Shown here: in pieces, positions 12,328 to 22,258 of the stretch
Position numbering within the stretch: the first letter of the stretch is position 1
Layout of the letters: the number at the start of each line of letters is the position of its first letter
NCBI GenBank assembly: GCA_029975215.1
Contig: JARKPO010000053.1
Coordinates: forward strand, 20,748 to 84,747
Source of the DNA: Levilinea sp.
GTDB lineage: Bacteria > Chloroflexota > Anaerolineae > Anaerolineales > Anaerolineaceae
Direction of reading: 5' to 3'
DNA length: 64,000 bases
Notes under the pieces: generated by a model
The model's input: the letters and a program-made list of their open reading frames with translations, nothing else
The model's database searches: none
Told to the model about the DNA's origin: nothing
Position numbers and translations under genes: made by a program

Positions 12328-12672
12328 GTGGCTAAGAAAACGCTGAAGAAAGTTAAACATGTTCCGCAAAGGACCTGCGTCGGCTGCCGGTCTGTGTTAG
12401 CCAAGCGAAACCTCATTCGCCTGGTGCGCACACCCGAAGGCGTGCAGGTAGACCCGAAAGGCAAAATGGCTGGGCGCGGTGCATATCTGCACGATCAACG
12501 CTCTTGTTGGCTGCGCGCCCTCAAAGGCCCGCTGGCGAATGCCCTCAAGGTCGAACTCTCCCAAACGGAACGCGCCGCTTTGCTTGCGTTTCTGGAAACC
12601 TTGCCAGAATCGGATGATGATCCCCTCTCGGGCCTGTCTTCTGCTGAAAATCCCGGCAGCATGACACCCTGA
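12328..12672 (+). CDS. YlxR family RNA-binding protein (DUF448)
   Basis: PQRTCVGCRSVLAKRNLIRLVRTPEG...GRGAYLH; GTG start. Confidence 0.9.
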   Translation: MAKKTLKKVKHVPQRTCVGCRSVLAKRNLIRLVRTPEGVQVDPKGKMAGRGAYLHDQRSCWLRALKGPLANALKVELSQTERAALLAFLETLPESDDDPLSGLSSAENPGSMTP

Positions 12673-12787
12673 CCCTCGCTGAATGGCGCGCCTCCCCCGC
12701 GCCACCTCTGCGACCCCAGGCCGCCCGAGTACGCTCTCGCAATCACCGGCTGGCAGGCAAAATGGGGTGCAATGAAGGAGGTATTTT

Positions 12788-14572
12788 ATGAGCGAGACTG
12801 GGTTGAAGAAGATCGAACTTCCCCATAGCATCACAGTGCGCGACCTCGGTCAGCGCATGGACGCCAGTCCCATTCAGGTCATCAAAATCTTGATGACCAA
12901 TGGAGTCATGGCCAACATCAATCAACTGGTGGATTTTGATACCGCCGCCATCGTCGCCAACGAATTGGGGTTTGAAGCGACGCTCGAAAGCCTCGAAGAA
13001 GTCGAAGAAAAAGAGACCGGTGAAATTCCCCTCTGGCGTCAGGTCATCATGAATGAAGACCCGCGCAGCCTGGTCAAACGTCCGCCGGTGGTCACCATCC
13101 TCGGCCACGTGGATCACGGCAAAACCACCCTGTTGGACGCGATCCGCCACAGCAATGTGGCCAGCGGTGAAGCCGGCGGCATCACCCAGCACATCGGCGC
13201 CTACCAGGTGGAACATCACAACCAGCTCATCACCTTCCTCGATACCCCCGGGCATGCCGCCTTCACTGCCATGCGCGCCCGCGGCGCCCAGGGTGCAGAT
13301 ATCGTTGTCTTAGTGGTAGCTGCCAACGACGGTGTCATGCCCCAAACCCGTGAGGCTATCGCCCACGCCAAGGCCGCCCGTGTGCCTATCATTGTAGCCC
13401 TCAACAAAATCGACCGTCCCGATTCCAATCCCGACTTTGTCAAACGCCAATTGGCTGAAAATGGCCTGGTTCCCGATGAGTGGGATGGCGACACCATGAT
13501 TGTGCCCGTCTCGGCCAAACAGAAAATGGGCATTGAAGACCTGCTGGAAGCCATCCTGCTCGTTTCCGACAGCATGGACATCCGCGCCAACCCCAACGGC
13601 AAAGTCCTCGGCACGGTCATCGAAGCCCAGGTAGAAAAAGCCAAAGGCGTCGTCGCCACCCTGCTGGTACAAAATGGCTCCCTGGAAATGGGCGATATCA
13701 TTGTGGCCGGAACATCGATGGGCCGCATCCGCGCCATGTTTGATTACCGCAACCGCAAAGTGCGCAAAGCCGGCCCCTCCATGCCTGTTCTGGTCATGGG
13801 GCTCAGCGACGTGCCCGCCGCGGGCGATATCTTCCAGGTCTACACCAATGACCGCGAAGCCCGCGCCGTCATCGAAGAACGCAAAACGCAGGCCCAAAAC
13901 CGCCAGGCTGCTGCGCCAAAAGCCACCCTCGAACAGCTCTTTGAGCGCTACCAGGCCGGTGAAACCCGCGAACTGTGTCTGGTGCTCAAAGCCGACGTGC
14001 AAGGCTCCCTGGAACCGATCGTGAGTGAGTTAAAAGACCTCAATAAGTCCGAGATCAAAGTCACCATCCTCCAGGCCGAAACCGGCAACGTCAGCGAAAG
14101 CGATGTCATGCTGGCGGCCGCCTCCAAAGCCATCGTCATCGGTTTCAACGTCACCGCCGATGCGGCTGCCCGCCGCCTGGCCGAAGCCGAAGGGGTCTCC
14201 ATCCGCCTGTACGACATCATCTACCGCCTGACGGAAGATATCGAAAAAGCCCTCAAAGGTATGCTGGAACCGGAATTCAAGGAAGTGCCCCTGGGCAAAG
14301 CCGAGGTTTTGGCTGTGTTCAACATCTCCAAAGTGGGCAACATTGCCGGCTGCCGCGTCACTCAGGGCGAAGTACGCCGCAATGGGAAAGCCCGTATCCT
14401 GCGCGCCGGTAAGGTCATCTTTGAAGGTGATATCTCTTCCCTCAAACACGAACGCGACGACGTGCGCGAAGTGCGCCAGGGATACGACTGCGGTATCTCC
14501 TTCCGCAACTTTGATGAAATGCAGGCCGGAGACCAAATTGAATGTTATACGATTGAGCGATTCGGCAGCTAA
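12788..14572 (+). CDS. infB: translation initiation factor IF-2 (short form)
   Basis: VTILGHVDHGKTTLLDAIR, GGITQHIGAYQV, FLDTPGHAAFTAMRARGA, NKIDRPDSNPD. Confidence 0.97.
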   Translation: MSETGLKKIELPHSITVRDLGQRMDASPIQVIKILMTNGVMANINQLVDFDTAAIVANELGFEATLESLEEVEEKETGEIPLWRQVIMNEDPRSLVKRPPVVTILGHVDHGKTTLLDAIRHSNVASGEAGGITQHIGAYQVEHHNQLITFLDTPGHAAFTAMRARGAQGADIVVLVVAANDGVMPQTREAIAHAKAARVPIIVALNKIDRPDSNPDFVKRQLAENGLVPDEWDGDTMIVPVSAKQKMGIEDLLEAILLVSDSMDIRANPNGKVLGTVIEAQVEKAKGVVATLLVQNGSLEMGDIIVAGTSMGRIRAMFDYRNRKVRKAGPSMPVLVMGLSDVPAAGDIFQVYTNDREARAVIEERKTQAQNRQAAAPKATLEQLFERYQAGETRELCLVLKADVQGSLEPIVSELKDLNKSEIKVTILQAETGNVSESDVMLAAASKAIVIGFNVTADAAARRLAEAEGVSIRLYDIIYRLTEDIEKALKGMLEPEFKEVPLGKAEVLAVFNISKVGNIAGCRVTQGEVRRNGKARILRAGKVIFEGDISSLKHERDDVREVRQGYDCGISFRNFDEMQAGDQIECYTIERFGS

Positions 14573-14601
14573 GCGCCGTTTTGCATGTGGAGTAATCAGT
14601 T

Positions 14602-14985
14602 ATGCCGTCTAAAGTTCGTCTTACCCGTATTGCCGACCGTATCCGCCAGGACCTGTCGGAAATGCTGATTCGCGAGGTGCAGGACCCCCGCCTCAGCGGA
14701 ATTTCCATCACCGACGTCAAGGTGGATCGTGAATTGACCTTTGCCGACATCTACGTGTCTGCGGTGGAAGGCAGCGAGCGCAGCAAAGAGGTTCTGGAAG
14801 GCCTGCAAAGTGCCTCCGGCTTCCTGCGCAGCCAGCTGGCCGCCCGCATTGACCTGCGCACCTTCCCACGCCTGCGCTTCCATTGGGATCCCACCCCCGA
14901 ACGGGCAGATCACATTGAGCGCATATTGGCCTCCCTGCGCCAGGAGCCCAGCATCCCACAGGAAAAGCCGAGCGATGAATCCTGA
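14602..14985 (+). CDS. rbfA: 30S ribosome-binding factor A
   Basis: RIADRIRQDLSEMLIREVQDPRLSGISITDVKVDRELTFADIYVS; position after infB. Confidence 0.95.
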   Translation: MPSKVRLTRIADRIRQDLSEMLIREVQDPRLSGISITDVKVDRELTFADIYVSAVEGSERSKEVLEGLQSASGFLRSQLAARIDLRTFPRLRFHWDPTPERADHIERILASLRQEPSIPQEKPSDES

Positions 14986-15988
14986 GCAAGCCCAGCAGGC
15001 CGCGCTGATTGGCGAGCGCATTCACGCCGCCTCGCATTTCACCCTCGTTTCCCATGTCCGCCCGGACGGAGATGCGGTAGGCTCTTTGTTGGGTCTAGGA
15101 CTGTCGCTGCAAGCCGCGGGTAAAACCGTGGAAATGGTGCTGGCGGACGGCGTGCCCTACAGCTTCCGCCATCTGGAAGGCGCCGATCAAATCGTGCGCA
15201 CGGCTTCGTTCACCTCCGGCCTGACCGCCGTGCTGGACTGCTCCGATCTGGCCCGCACCGGCGGCGTGCTGGAAACGCGCATCCCAGACCTCAGCCTGGA
15301 TCACCACGCCACGAACCAGGGCTTTGCCCGTCACAACCTGATCTGGCCCCAGGCCGCCGCCACCTGTGAGCTGCTGGCCGCCTGCCTGCCTCTGTGGAAT
15401 TTGCCCATGCCTCCCGCCGTGGCCAGCGCGCTGCTCAGCGGGCTGCTCAGCGATACCATCGGCTTCCGCACCCCCAACGTCACCCCCCTCACCCTGCGTC
15501 TGGCAGCTGATCTGATGGAAAAAGGCGCGCCGCTTTCCAACCTGTATCATCAGGCCCTCATCAGCCGCTCGCTGGAAGCCGCCCATTTTTGGGGCGCCGG
15601 TCTGGAATTGGGCCGCCTGCAGCAGCAAGGCCGCGTCCTGTGGACCGTCCTCACCCTCTCCGACCGCAAACGCGTGGGGTACCCTGGCAATGACGACGCC
15701 GACCTGATCAACCTCATCGCCAGCGTTGAAGGCGCCGATGTGGCCTTGATCTTTGTGGAGCAGAAAACCGGTAAAATCAAGGTCAGTTGGCGCGCCGTCC
15801 CCGGCATTGACATCTCAAAAGTCGCGCTCCAGTTTGGCGGCGGAGGGCACGCCGCCGCAGCGGGCGCTGAAATTAGCGGATCTTTAGAATATGTACAGCA
15901 GCAAGTCTTAGAAGCCACCCACCAATACCTGTCCAAACTCAACGGTCATTCAACCCAACCGGTTATGAATAAGGGGAAAGGAAAATGA
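14975..15988 (+). CDS. DHH family phosphoesterase / bifunctional oligoribonuclease-PAP phosphatase NrnA-like
   Basis: SHVRPDGDAVGSLLGLG, DCSD, LDHHATN, FGGGGHAAAAG. Confidence 0.93.
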   Translation: MNPEQAQQAALIGERIHAASHFTLVSHVRPDGDAVGSLLGLGLSLQAAGKTVEMVLADGVPYSFRHLEGADQIVRTASFTSGLTAVLDCSDLARTGGVLETRIPDLSLDHHATNQGFARHNLIWPQAAATCELLAACLPLWNLPMPPAVASALLSGLLSDTIGFRTPNVTPLTLRLAADLMEKGAPLSNLYHQALISRSLEAAHFWGAGLELGRLQQQGRVLWTVLTLSDRKRVGYPGNDDADLINLIASVEGADVALIFVEQKTGKIKVSWRAVPGIDISKVALQFGGGGHAAAAGAEISGSLEYVQQQVLEATHQYLSKLNGHSTQPVMNKGKGK

Positions 15989-16896
15989 GCGACAATCACG
16001 GTGTAGACATTAAAAGTGCCATCTCTGGTGTTCTGGTCATTGACAAACCCGTGCGCATGACCTCACATGATGTCGTCCAGGCCGTCCGCAAAGGGACCAA
16101 CATCCGCCGTGCCGGCCACACCGGCACCCTCGATCCGCGCGCATCCGGCGTTTTAGTGGTACTCATCGGCCCTGCCGTGCGCCTGAGCGAATACGTCTCC
16201 GCCTCCGACAAACGCTATCAGGCCATCATCCAGCTAGGTTCCTCCACCGATACCTACGACGCCGATGGACGCGTCGTACAGACCTCGCCGGTGGATATCA
16301 CCGAGCAGCAGTTTGAGGAAGTCCTCGATACTTTCGTGGGTGAAATCGAACAGGTGCCCCCGCCCTACTCGGCCATCAAAGTCAAAGGCCGCAAAGCCTA
16401 CGAAATGGCCCGCGAAGGCGAAGAGGTGGATCTGGCCCCGCGCAAAATTCAGGTCTACAGCCTGGAACTGCTGGAATGGGCCCCGCCCGAAGCGGTCATT
16501 GACGTGTACTGCTCCTCCGGAACTTATGTGCGCTCGCTGGCCCACGACCTCGGTCAAAAACTGGGCTGTGGGGCACACCTGGTGGGTCTGCGCCGCACCA
16601 AAAGCGGCCGCTTCACCCTGCGCGACGCGGTTCCCCTGCGCAAGCTGCGCGACGCCTTTGAATCGGGCAATTGGTATCAATACCTCATCCCCGCCGCCGA
16701 AGCCCTGTCCGATTGGCCCGCGGTGGAGCTGGATCAGGAAGCGATGGATACCATCCGCCACGGCCACCGCATCCCCGCCGATGAAGGTTCCAAAGGCATG
16801 GCCCGCGGCATCAGTGAACAAGGTGAGCTGGTAGCCCTGCTGGAGTTCGACGAAGAAACCAAAGAGTGGCAGCCGCGTAAGGTCTTTTTCTCCTAA
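15985..16896 (+). CDS. truB: tRNA pseudouridine(55) synthase TruB
   Basis: VLVIDKPVRMTSHDVV, GHTGTLDPRASGVLVV, PPYSAIKVKGRKAYEMAREG; ATGA overlap with the upstream gene. Confidence 0.96.
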   Translation: MSDNHGVDIKSAISGVLVIDKPVRMTSHDVVQAVRKGTNIRRAGHTGTLDPRASGVLVVLIGPAVRLSEYVSASDKRYQAIIQLGSSTDTYDADGRVVQTSPVDITEQQFEEVLDTFVGEIEQVPPPYSAIKVKGRKAYEMAREGEEVDLAPRKIQVYSLELLEWAPPEAVIDVYCSSGTYVRSLAHDLGQKLGCGAHLVGLRRTKSGRFTLRDAVPLRKLRDAFESGNWYQYLIPAAEALSDWPAVELDQEAMDTIRHGHRIPADEGSKGMARGISEQGELVALLEFDEETKEWQPRKVFFS

Positions 16897-16937
16897 ATGG
16901 CAGCCCGCATTCCAGGCTCACCTGCGCCCACGGTCTG

Positions 16938-17867
16938 ATGCAGCAGTATTCCTCTCTGGAAACCCCTAGTCTCCTGGCCTCCTGGGTGGCGGTTGGCGTC
17001 TTTGACGGCGTCCACCGCGGCCATCAGGCCCTGCTGTCGCATTTAACCGCCGGTGCGCACGCCGCCGGTCTGCCTGCCGCCGTAGTCACCTTTCACCCTC
17101 ACCCTGCCGTAGCCCTCGGCAAAGTGCAGCCGCCCTTTTATCTCACCAGCCCGCAGCAGCGGGCTGAACAGCTTTCCCTCCTGGGCATTGACGCCCTGGT
17201 CACCCTGGCCTTCAACGCCAGCCTGGCCCAAGTGGAGGCCGAAGCCTTCATGCGCCAGCTCATCCACGCCCTCGGCCTGCGCCGTCTGGTGGTGGGTGAA
17301 GGCTTTGCCCTGGGCCGCGGCCGCCAGGGGAACATCCTCACCCTGCAAAAACTGGGGGAAGCCCTGGGCTACGGCGTAGAAATCATTCCGCCCCAGCAGT
17401 CCGCCAACGAAGTCATATCCTCCAGCCGCGCCCGCGCCTTGCTGGCCCAGGGGGATATGCCCCAGGTTGCAGCCCTGTTGGGCCGCCCCTACCGCATCGC
17501 CGGGCCAGTGGTACATGGCGACGGCCGCGGCCGCACCCTCGGCATCCCCACCGCCAATATAGCCCCCTGGCCCGAACAGCTCCTCCCCCCAGCCGGGGTG
17601 TATGCCACCTGGTTCACCCTCAAAAACCAGCGCTACCCCTCCGTCACCAACGTCGGCTACCGCCCCACTTTCCTCGAACAAGCCCCCTCCCCGCGTGTAG
17701 AAACACTCGTCTTGGATTTTGAGCGCGACATCTACGGAGATGATGTAGAATTAGATTTCATCACCCGTTTGCGCCCTGAGCAGCGTTTTCCTGGCCCAGC
17801 AGAGCTCATCGCTCAGATCCAACGGGATATCCAACACGCACGGGAGACGCTTTCTCATGTCTCATAA
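16938..17867 (+). CDS. ribF: bifunctional riboflavin kinase/FAD synthetase RibF
   Basis: VAVGVFDGVHRGHQALL, VVTFHPHP, GDGRGRTLGIPTANI, NVGYRPTF. Confidence 0.94.
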   Translation: MQQYSSLETPSLLASWVAVGVFDGVHRGHQALLSHLTAGAHAAGLPAAVVTFHPHPAVALGKVQPPFYLTSPQQRAEQLSLLGIDALVTLAFNASLAQVEAEAFMRQLIHALGLRRLVVGEGFALGRGRQGNILTLQKLGEALGYGVEIIPPQQSANEVISSSRARALLAQGDMPQVAALLGRPYRIAGPVVHGDGRGRTLGIPTANIAPWPEQLLPPAGVYATWFTLKNQRYPSVTNVGYRPTFLEQAPSPRVETLVLDFERDIYGDDVELDFITRLRPEQRFPGPAELIAQIQRDIQHARETLSHVS

Positions 17868-19287
17868 CCCTCGCCAGGTTTATCTGCTTGACCCGCAAAA
17901 GCTGCCCCCCGAAACCATCGCAGTGGCCTTTGCCAAAACCTCGCGCTCTCCCCTGTCTTTTCAAGAAATTGCCGCCGAACTCACCGACGAAAAAAGCGCC
18001 GAATTCCACGAACGCTGGGTGGTGGGGTACGGCCACGCCTCCGTCGCCGAACATGCCGTGCTGCACATCGCCGTGGAGAATATCTCCCGCCTGGCGGTGG
18101 AAGTGCTGGAATCCAACCGCCTGGCCTCCTACACCGAAAAATCCACCCGCTACCAAACCTGGACCCCAGACGGCTATTACATTCCCGAAGAGCTGAGCGC
18201 GCCCCCCCTGCGGAAAACCTACACAGATATCTGCCGCCTGCTTTTCGACACCTACCAACGCGCCATCCCCGCCGTGCGTGAAGTGATCCTCAGCGAAAAC
18301 CCGCCCCAGCCTGGCGAATCAGAAGCCGCCTGGGACCGCCGCCTGCGCTCGGCCTATGTGGATGTCTGCCGCTTTCTGCTACCGGCGGCCTCCCTGGCCA
18401 ATGTCGGCGTCACCATCAACGCCCGCGCCCTGGAACATGCCTTGCGCAAAATGATTTCACACCCCCTGGCCGAAGTGCGCGCCGCCGGGGAGGAAATGAA
18501 AGCCGTGGCTCAGGCCCAGGCCCCCACCCTGGTGAAATATGCCGATGCCCAGCCCTACCTCCAGCGTCTGCCCGAATTCTTCAGCGAAGCCGCCGCCGAA
18601 ATCCCCACCCCCGATTCTCCTCCCAGCGACTGGTGCACGCTCATCTCCAGCGACCCCGACGGTGAAAACCGCGTGCTGGCTGCCGCCCTCTACCGCTTTG
18701 GCCAACACAGTTATCCCCAGATTCTGACCCATCTGCGCAGCCTGAACGCCAAGGGCCGCCGCGAATTGGCCCACCTGCTGCTGGACGGCCTGGAACGCCA
18801 CGACATCCCCCTGCGCGAACTGGAGTATTGCAGCTACACCGTGGATCTAACCCTGGATCAAGGGGCTTATTTTGAGCTGAAGCGCCACCGCATGATGACC
18901 CAAACCGCCCAGCCCCTCAGCCCCCATCTGGGGTACGCCGTCCCCCGCCGCATCCGTGCCGCCGGAATTGAGGAAGATTACCGCCGCGCCATGCAGGCCG
19001 CCGCCCAGGCGTATGAGCACCTGGCCGCCTGGAACCCACATGTGGCCTCCTACGTCATCCCTAACGCCTTTAACCGCCGCGTGCTGCTGCAATTTAACCT
19101 GCGCAGCGCCTTCCATCTGGTCAACTTGCGCACCGCTGAAAACGCCCATTTCTCCATCCGCCGCGCCGTGCTGCGCATCGCCGAGCAGATCCAGGCCGTC
19201 CACCCCTTGCTGGGGGCCTATCTGCGCCTCCCCGCAGGCGAAACCTGGAAAACGGTGGAAGACGCCCATTTTGTACAAACCGCTTGA
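17857..19287 (+). CDS. FAD-dependent thymidylate synthase (ThyX)-like, two tandem ThyX domains
   Basis: N-half GYGHASVAEHAVLHIAVENISRLAVEVLESNRLASYTEKSTRY; C-half ELKRHRMMTQTAQPLSPHLGY and NLRSAFHLVNLRTAENAHFSIRR. Confidence 0.82.
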   Translation: MSHNPRQVYLLDPQKLPPETIAVAFAKTSRSPLSFQEIAAELTDEKSAEFHERWVVGYGHASVAEHAVLHIAVENISRLAVEVLESNRLASYTEKSTRYQTWTPDGYYIPEELSAPPLRKTYTDICRLLFDTYQRAIPAVREVILSENPPQPGESEAAWDRRLRSAYVDVCRFLLPAASLANVGVTINARALEHALRKMISHPLAEVRAAGEEMKAVAQAQAPTLVKYADAQPYLQRLPEFFSEAAAEIPTPDSPPSDWCTLISSDPDGENRVLAAALYRFGQHSYPQILTHLRSLNAKGRRELAHLLLDGLERHDIPLRELEYCSYTVDLTLDQGAYFELKRHRMMTQTAQPLSPHLGYAVPRRIRAAGIEEDYRRAMQAAAQAYEHLAAWNPHVASYVIPNAFNRRVLLQFNLRSAFHLVNLRTAENAHFSIRRAVLRIAEQIQAVHPLLGAYLRLPAGETWKTVEDAHFVQTA

Positions 19288-19313
19288 GCTGCCCTCAATG
19301 GGTAATTCACCTC

Positions 19314-19341
19314 TTGACAGAAGCGGCGTTTTGCCTATAAT
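19314..19341 (+). promoter_or_regulatory. consensus sigma70-type promoter of the T-box/trpS transcript
   Basis: TTGACA - 16 nt - TATAAT. Confidence 0.85.
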
Positions 19342-19349
19342 CATACGAA

Positions 19350-19690
19350 ATCATACAGAAAGACTGTGATGAGGACGAGTACACATCGCCCCGGCGGTAC
19401 AGAGAGCAGTGAATGGTGAGAGACTGCCCGTACAGTGATGTGGAATGGACCTCGGAGTTGCAGGGCAAACGCAAAAGCCAGTAGCCCGCGCCGGAGCTGC
19501 CACCGTTATCCAGGCAAAGGGTATCGCGACCTTCGGGTTTGCCGTACCCCAAAGAGTGAGGCTGGCCTTTTCCCCCTTGTGGTGCATCACCGCAGGGGTT
19601 TTTTGTTAACAAGGCGCACAACAGCCTAATGTGGGTGGCACCACGGACCTGACACAGCGTTCGTCCCAACAGGGATGAACGCTGTTTTTA
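19350..19690 (+). ncRNA. T-box leader (tryptophan-responsive), transcriptional attenuator
   Basis: GATGAGGACGAGTA proximal stem I, CAGAGAGCAGTG...GGTGAGAG AG-bulge/terminal loop, specifier TGG at 19446-19448, T-box GGGTGGCACCACGG (19633-19646), terminator ACAGCGTTC...GAACGCTGTTTTTA. Confidence 0.93.
19654..19690 (+). terminator. T-box intrinsic terminator
   Basis: ACAGCGTTC-g-TCCC aaca GGGAT-GAACGCTGT + TTTT. Confidence 0.85.
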
Positions 19691-19709
19691 TTTGCCAAAA
19701 GGAGACGCC

Positions 19710-20759
19710 ATGCCAACTGAAACCATCCTCACCGGACACCGCCCCACTGGCCCCCGCCATTTGGGTCACCTGGTCGGAACTCTGCACAATTGGGTCGCCC
19801 TGCAAAACACACACACCTGCTTCTTCCTGGTGGCCGACCTGCATGTGCTCACCACCGATTACGAGCACCCTCAGCGCATTTCTGCCAACATTCTCGACAC
19901 GGTACTGGATTGGCTCGCCGCCGGCATTGACCCCTCCCGCGCCACCCTCGTGCTGCAGTCAGCCGTCCCCGCCCATGCCCAATTTGCCGCCCTGCTGGGA
20001 ATGTTGGTCACGGTTGCCCGCCTGGAGCGCGTTCCCACCTATAAAGAGCAGACGCGCGAATTAGGCCTGACCCCCTCGTTGGGGCTGCTCTCGTATCCCG
20101 TTCTGCAGGCCGCCGACATCCTGCTCTACCGCGCTTCGGCTGTGCCCGTCGGCGAAGATCAGCTGCCCCATCTGGAACTCACCCGCGAACTGGCGCGCCG
20201 CCTGAACCAGCTCTATGACGCCGATTTTCCCCTGCCGCGCCCCCTGCTGGCCGCCCAGCCGCGCCTTCCCGGTGTGGATAACCGCACCATGCACAATTCG
20301 TACGGCAATGCCATTTATCTCAAAGATACCCCCGAGGAGACCGCCCGCAAAGTGATGCAAATGTACACCGACCCCACCCGCCTGCGCCCCACCGATCCCG
20401 GCCATGTGGAAGGCAACCCCGTGTTCACCTATCTGGATGCCTTTGACCCCCAGCCCGAAGCCCTGCAGGCGCTGAAAGAAAGTTACCGCGCCGGTAAGGT
20501 GGGAGATGTGGCCGTCAAGCAGCATCTCGCCGCCGTGCTGAACCAATCCCTGGCTCCCCTGCGCCAGCGCCGCAGCGAACTGGCCCGCCACCCCCAGGAC
20601 GTGTTGGATATTCTGCAAACCGGCTCGCAGCATGCCGCCAGCGTAGCCCAAGAAACACTCGACAACGTCCACCGCTGCCTGGGACTTTCCTTAGGCCAAT
20701 CGTTCAATCGTTTTTCCACCCCAGTTGAAATCGCGCCTCTGGTCGGCGCTTTCTGCTAA
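19710..20759 (+). CDS. trpS: tryptophanyl-tRNA synthetase
   Basis: [20 protein letters not shown]-like motif, [37 protein letters not shown] (KMSKS-like variant); GGAG RBS. Confidence 0.94.
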   Translation: MPTETILTGHRPTGPRHLGHLVGTLHNWVALQNTHTCFFLVADLHVLTTDYEHPQRISANILDTVLDWLAAGIDPSRATLVLQSAVPAHAQFAALLGMLVTVARLERVPTYKEQTRELGLTPSLGLLSYPVLQAADILLYRASAVPVGEDQLPHLELTRELARRLNQLYDADFPLPRPLLAAQPRLPGVDNRTMHNSYGNAIYLKDTPEETARKVMQMYTDPTRLRPTDPGHVEGNPVFTYLDAFDPQPEALQALKESYRAGKVGDVAVKQHLAAVLNQSLAPLRQRRSELARHPQDVLDILQTGSQHAASVAQETLDNVHRCLGLSLGQSFNRFSTPVEIAPLVGAFC

Positions 20760-20790
20760 CCACCCCAATCATCTTAAGGAGGAATTCACC

Positions 20791-22170
20791 ATGTCCGAAC
20801 AAACCCGTTTTCTCTTGAGCGAAAATGATATCCCCAAAACCTGGTACAACATCAACGCCGACAGCCCCGTAGTCCCGGCGCCTGTTCTGCACCCCGGAAC
20901 GTTAGAACCGGTCACCCCCGATTTCCTCAGCGTGCTCTTCCCCATGGAACTGATCTTGCAAGAGATCAGCACCGAGCGCTATATTGACATCCCCGAACCC
21001 GTGCGCGAGATTTACCGCCTGTGGAGGCCCACCCCCCTGATCCGCGCCCTGCGGCTGGAGCGCGCCCTGGGCACCCCTGCCCATATCTACTACAAGTACG
21101 AAGGCGCTTCCCCCTCCGGCAGCCATAAATCCAACACCGCCGTGGCACAGGCCTTTTACAATAAAGCCGCCGGAACCCGCGCCCTCACCACTGAAACTGG
21201 CGCCGGGCAGTGGGGTTCAGCCCTCTCGATGGCCTGCCAGTTCTTCAACCTGGATTTGGAAGTGTACATGGTCAAGGTGTCGTACGACCAAAAGCCCTAC
21301 CGCCGCTTCTTGATGGAAACCTTCGGCGCGCAAGTCTTTGCCAGCCCCACCCAGCGCACCCAGTCGGGCCGCAGCATCCTGGCCGCCGACCCCAACAGCC
21401 CCGGCTCCCTGGGCATTGCCATCTCTGAGGCGGTCGAAGTGGCGGCGGCATCCGGTGGAGCAAAAAAATACAGCCTCGGTTCCGTGCTCAACCATGTCCT
21501 CCTGCACCAGACTGTCATCGGCGAAGAATCCCTCAAGCAGATGGACCTCGCCAATGAATATCCGGATGTCGTCATCGGCTGTGTCGGCGGCGGCTCCAAC
21601 TTCTCCGGCATCGCCTTCCCCTTCCTGCGCGAAAATCTGCGCAGCGGCCAACGTACCCGCCTGGTAGCGGTCGAACCCGCCGCCACGCCCTCCCTCACCC
21701 GCGGCATCTATGCCTTTGACTACGGCGACACCGCCCGCATGGCGCCGGTGGTGAAAATGCACACCCTCGGCCACGATTTCATCCCCCCCTCCATCCACGC
21801 CGGCGGCCTGCGCTATCACGGCATGGCCCCCGCCCTCTCCGCGTTGGTAGATGCTGGTCTGGTAGAAGCCGTAGCCGTGCGCCAATTGGAAACCTTTGAA
21901 GCCGCCCGCCTGTTTGCCCACACCGAAGGTTTGGTGCCTGCGCCTGAATCGGCACACGCTATCCGTGCCGCCATTGACGAGGCTCTGCAGGCCAAAGCCC
22001 AGGGCGAAAAGCGCGTCATCCTCTTCAACCTCTCCGGACACGGCAATTTTGACCTGGCCGCCTACAATGCCTTCAACTCCGGTGCATTGGAAAATGACGA
22101 CCTGTCTGAAGAAGACATCGCCAATATCCCCGACCGCCTGCCCCAGGTGAATCTGCCCATCCCAGCCTAA
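20791..22170 (+). CDS. TrpB-like pyridoxal-phosphate dependent enzyme (TrpB2 type tryptophan synthase beta)
   Basis: [71 protein letters not shown]; length typical of TrpB2. Confidence 0.92.
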   Translation: MSEQTRFLLSENDIPKTWYNINADSPVVPAPVLHPGTLEPVTPDFLSVLFPMELILQEISTERYIDIPEPVREIYRLWRPTPLIRALRLERALGTPAHIYYKYEGASPSGSHKSNTAVAQAFYNKAAGTRALTTETGAGQWGSALSMACQFFNLDLEVYMVKVSYDQKPYRRFLMETFGAQVFASPTQRTQSGRSILAADPNSPGSLGIAISEAVEVAAASGGAKKYSLGSVLNHVLLHQTVIGEESLKQMDLANEYPDVVIGCVGGGSNFSGIAFPFLRENLRSGQRTRLVAVEPAATPSLTRGIYAFDYGDTARMAPVVKMHTLGHDFIPPSIHAGGLRYHGMAPALSALVDAGLVEAVAVRQLETFEAARLFAHTEGLVPAPESAHAIRAAIDEALQAKAQGEKRVILFNLSGHGNFDLAAYNAFNSGALENDDLSEEDIANIPDRLPQVNLPIPA

Positions 22171-22188
22171 GCCGACCGTGCCATAATC

Positions 22189-22240
22189 AACACCCCTGGA
22201 TCTGGGCCCAAAAGCCCAAATCCAGGGGTGTTCTATTTTC
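22189..22240. terminator. terminator between convergent genes
   Basis: AACACCCCTGGATctGGGC...GCCCaaATCCAGGGGTGTT. Confidence 0.85.
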
Positions 22241-22258
22241 AGTCTTGTTTCGGTGAGC

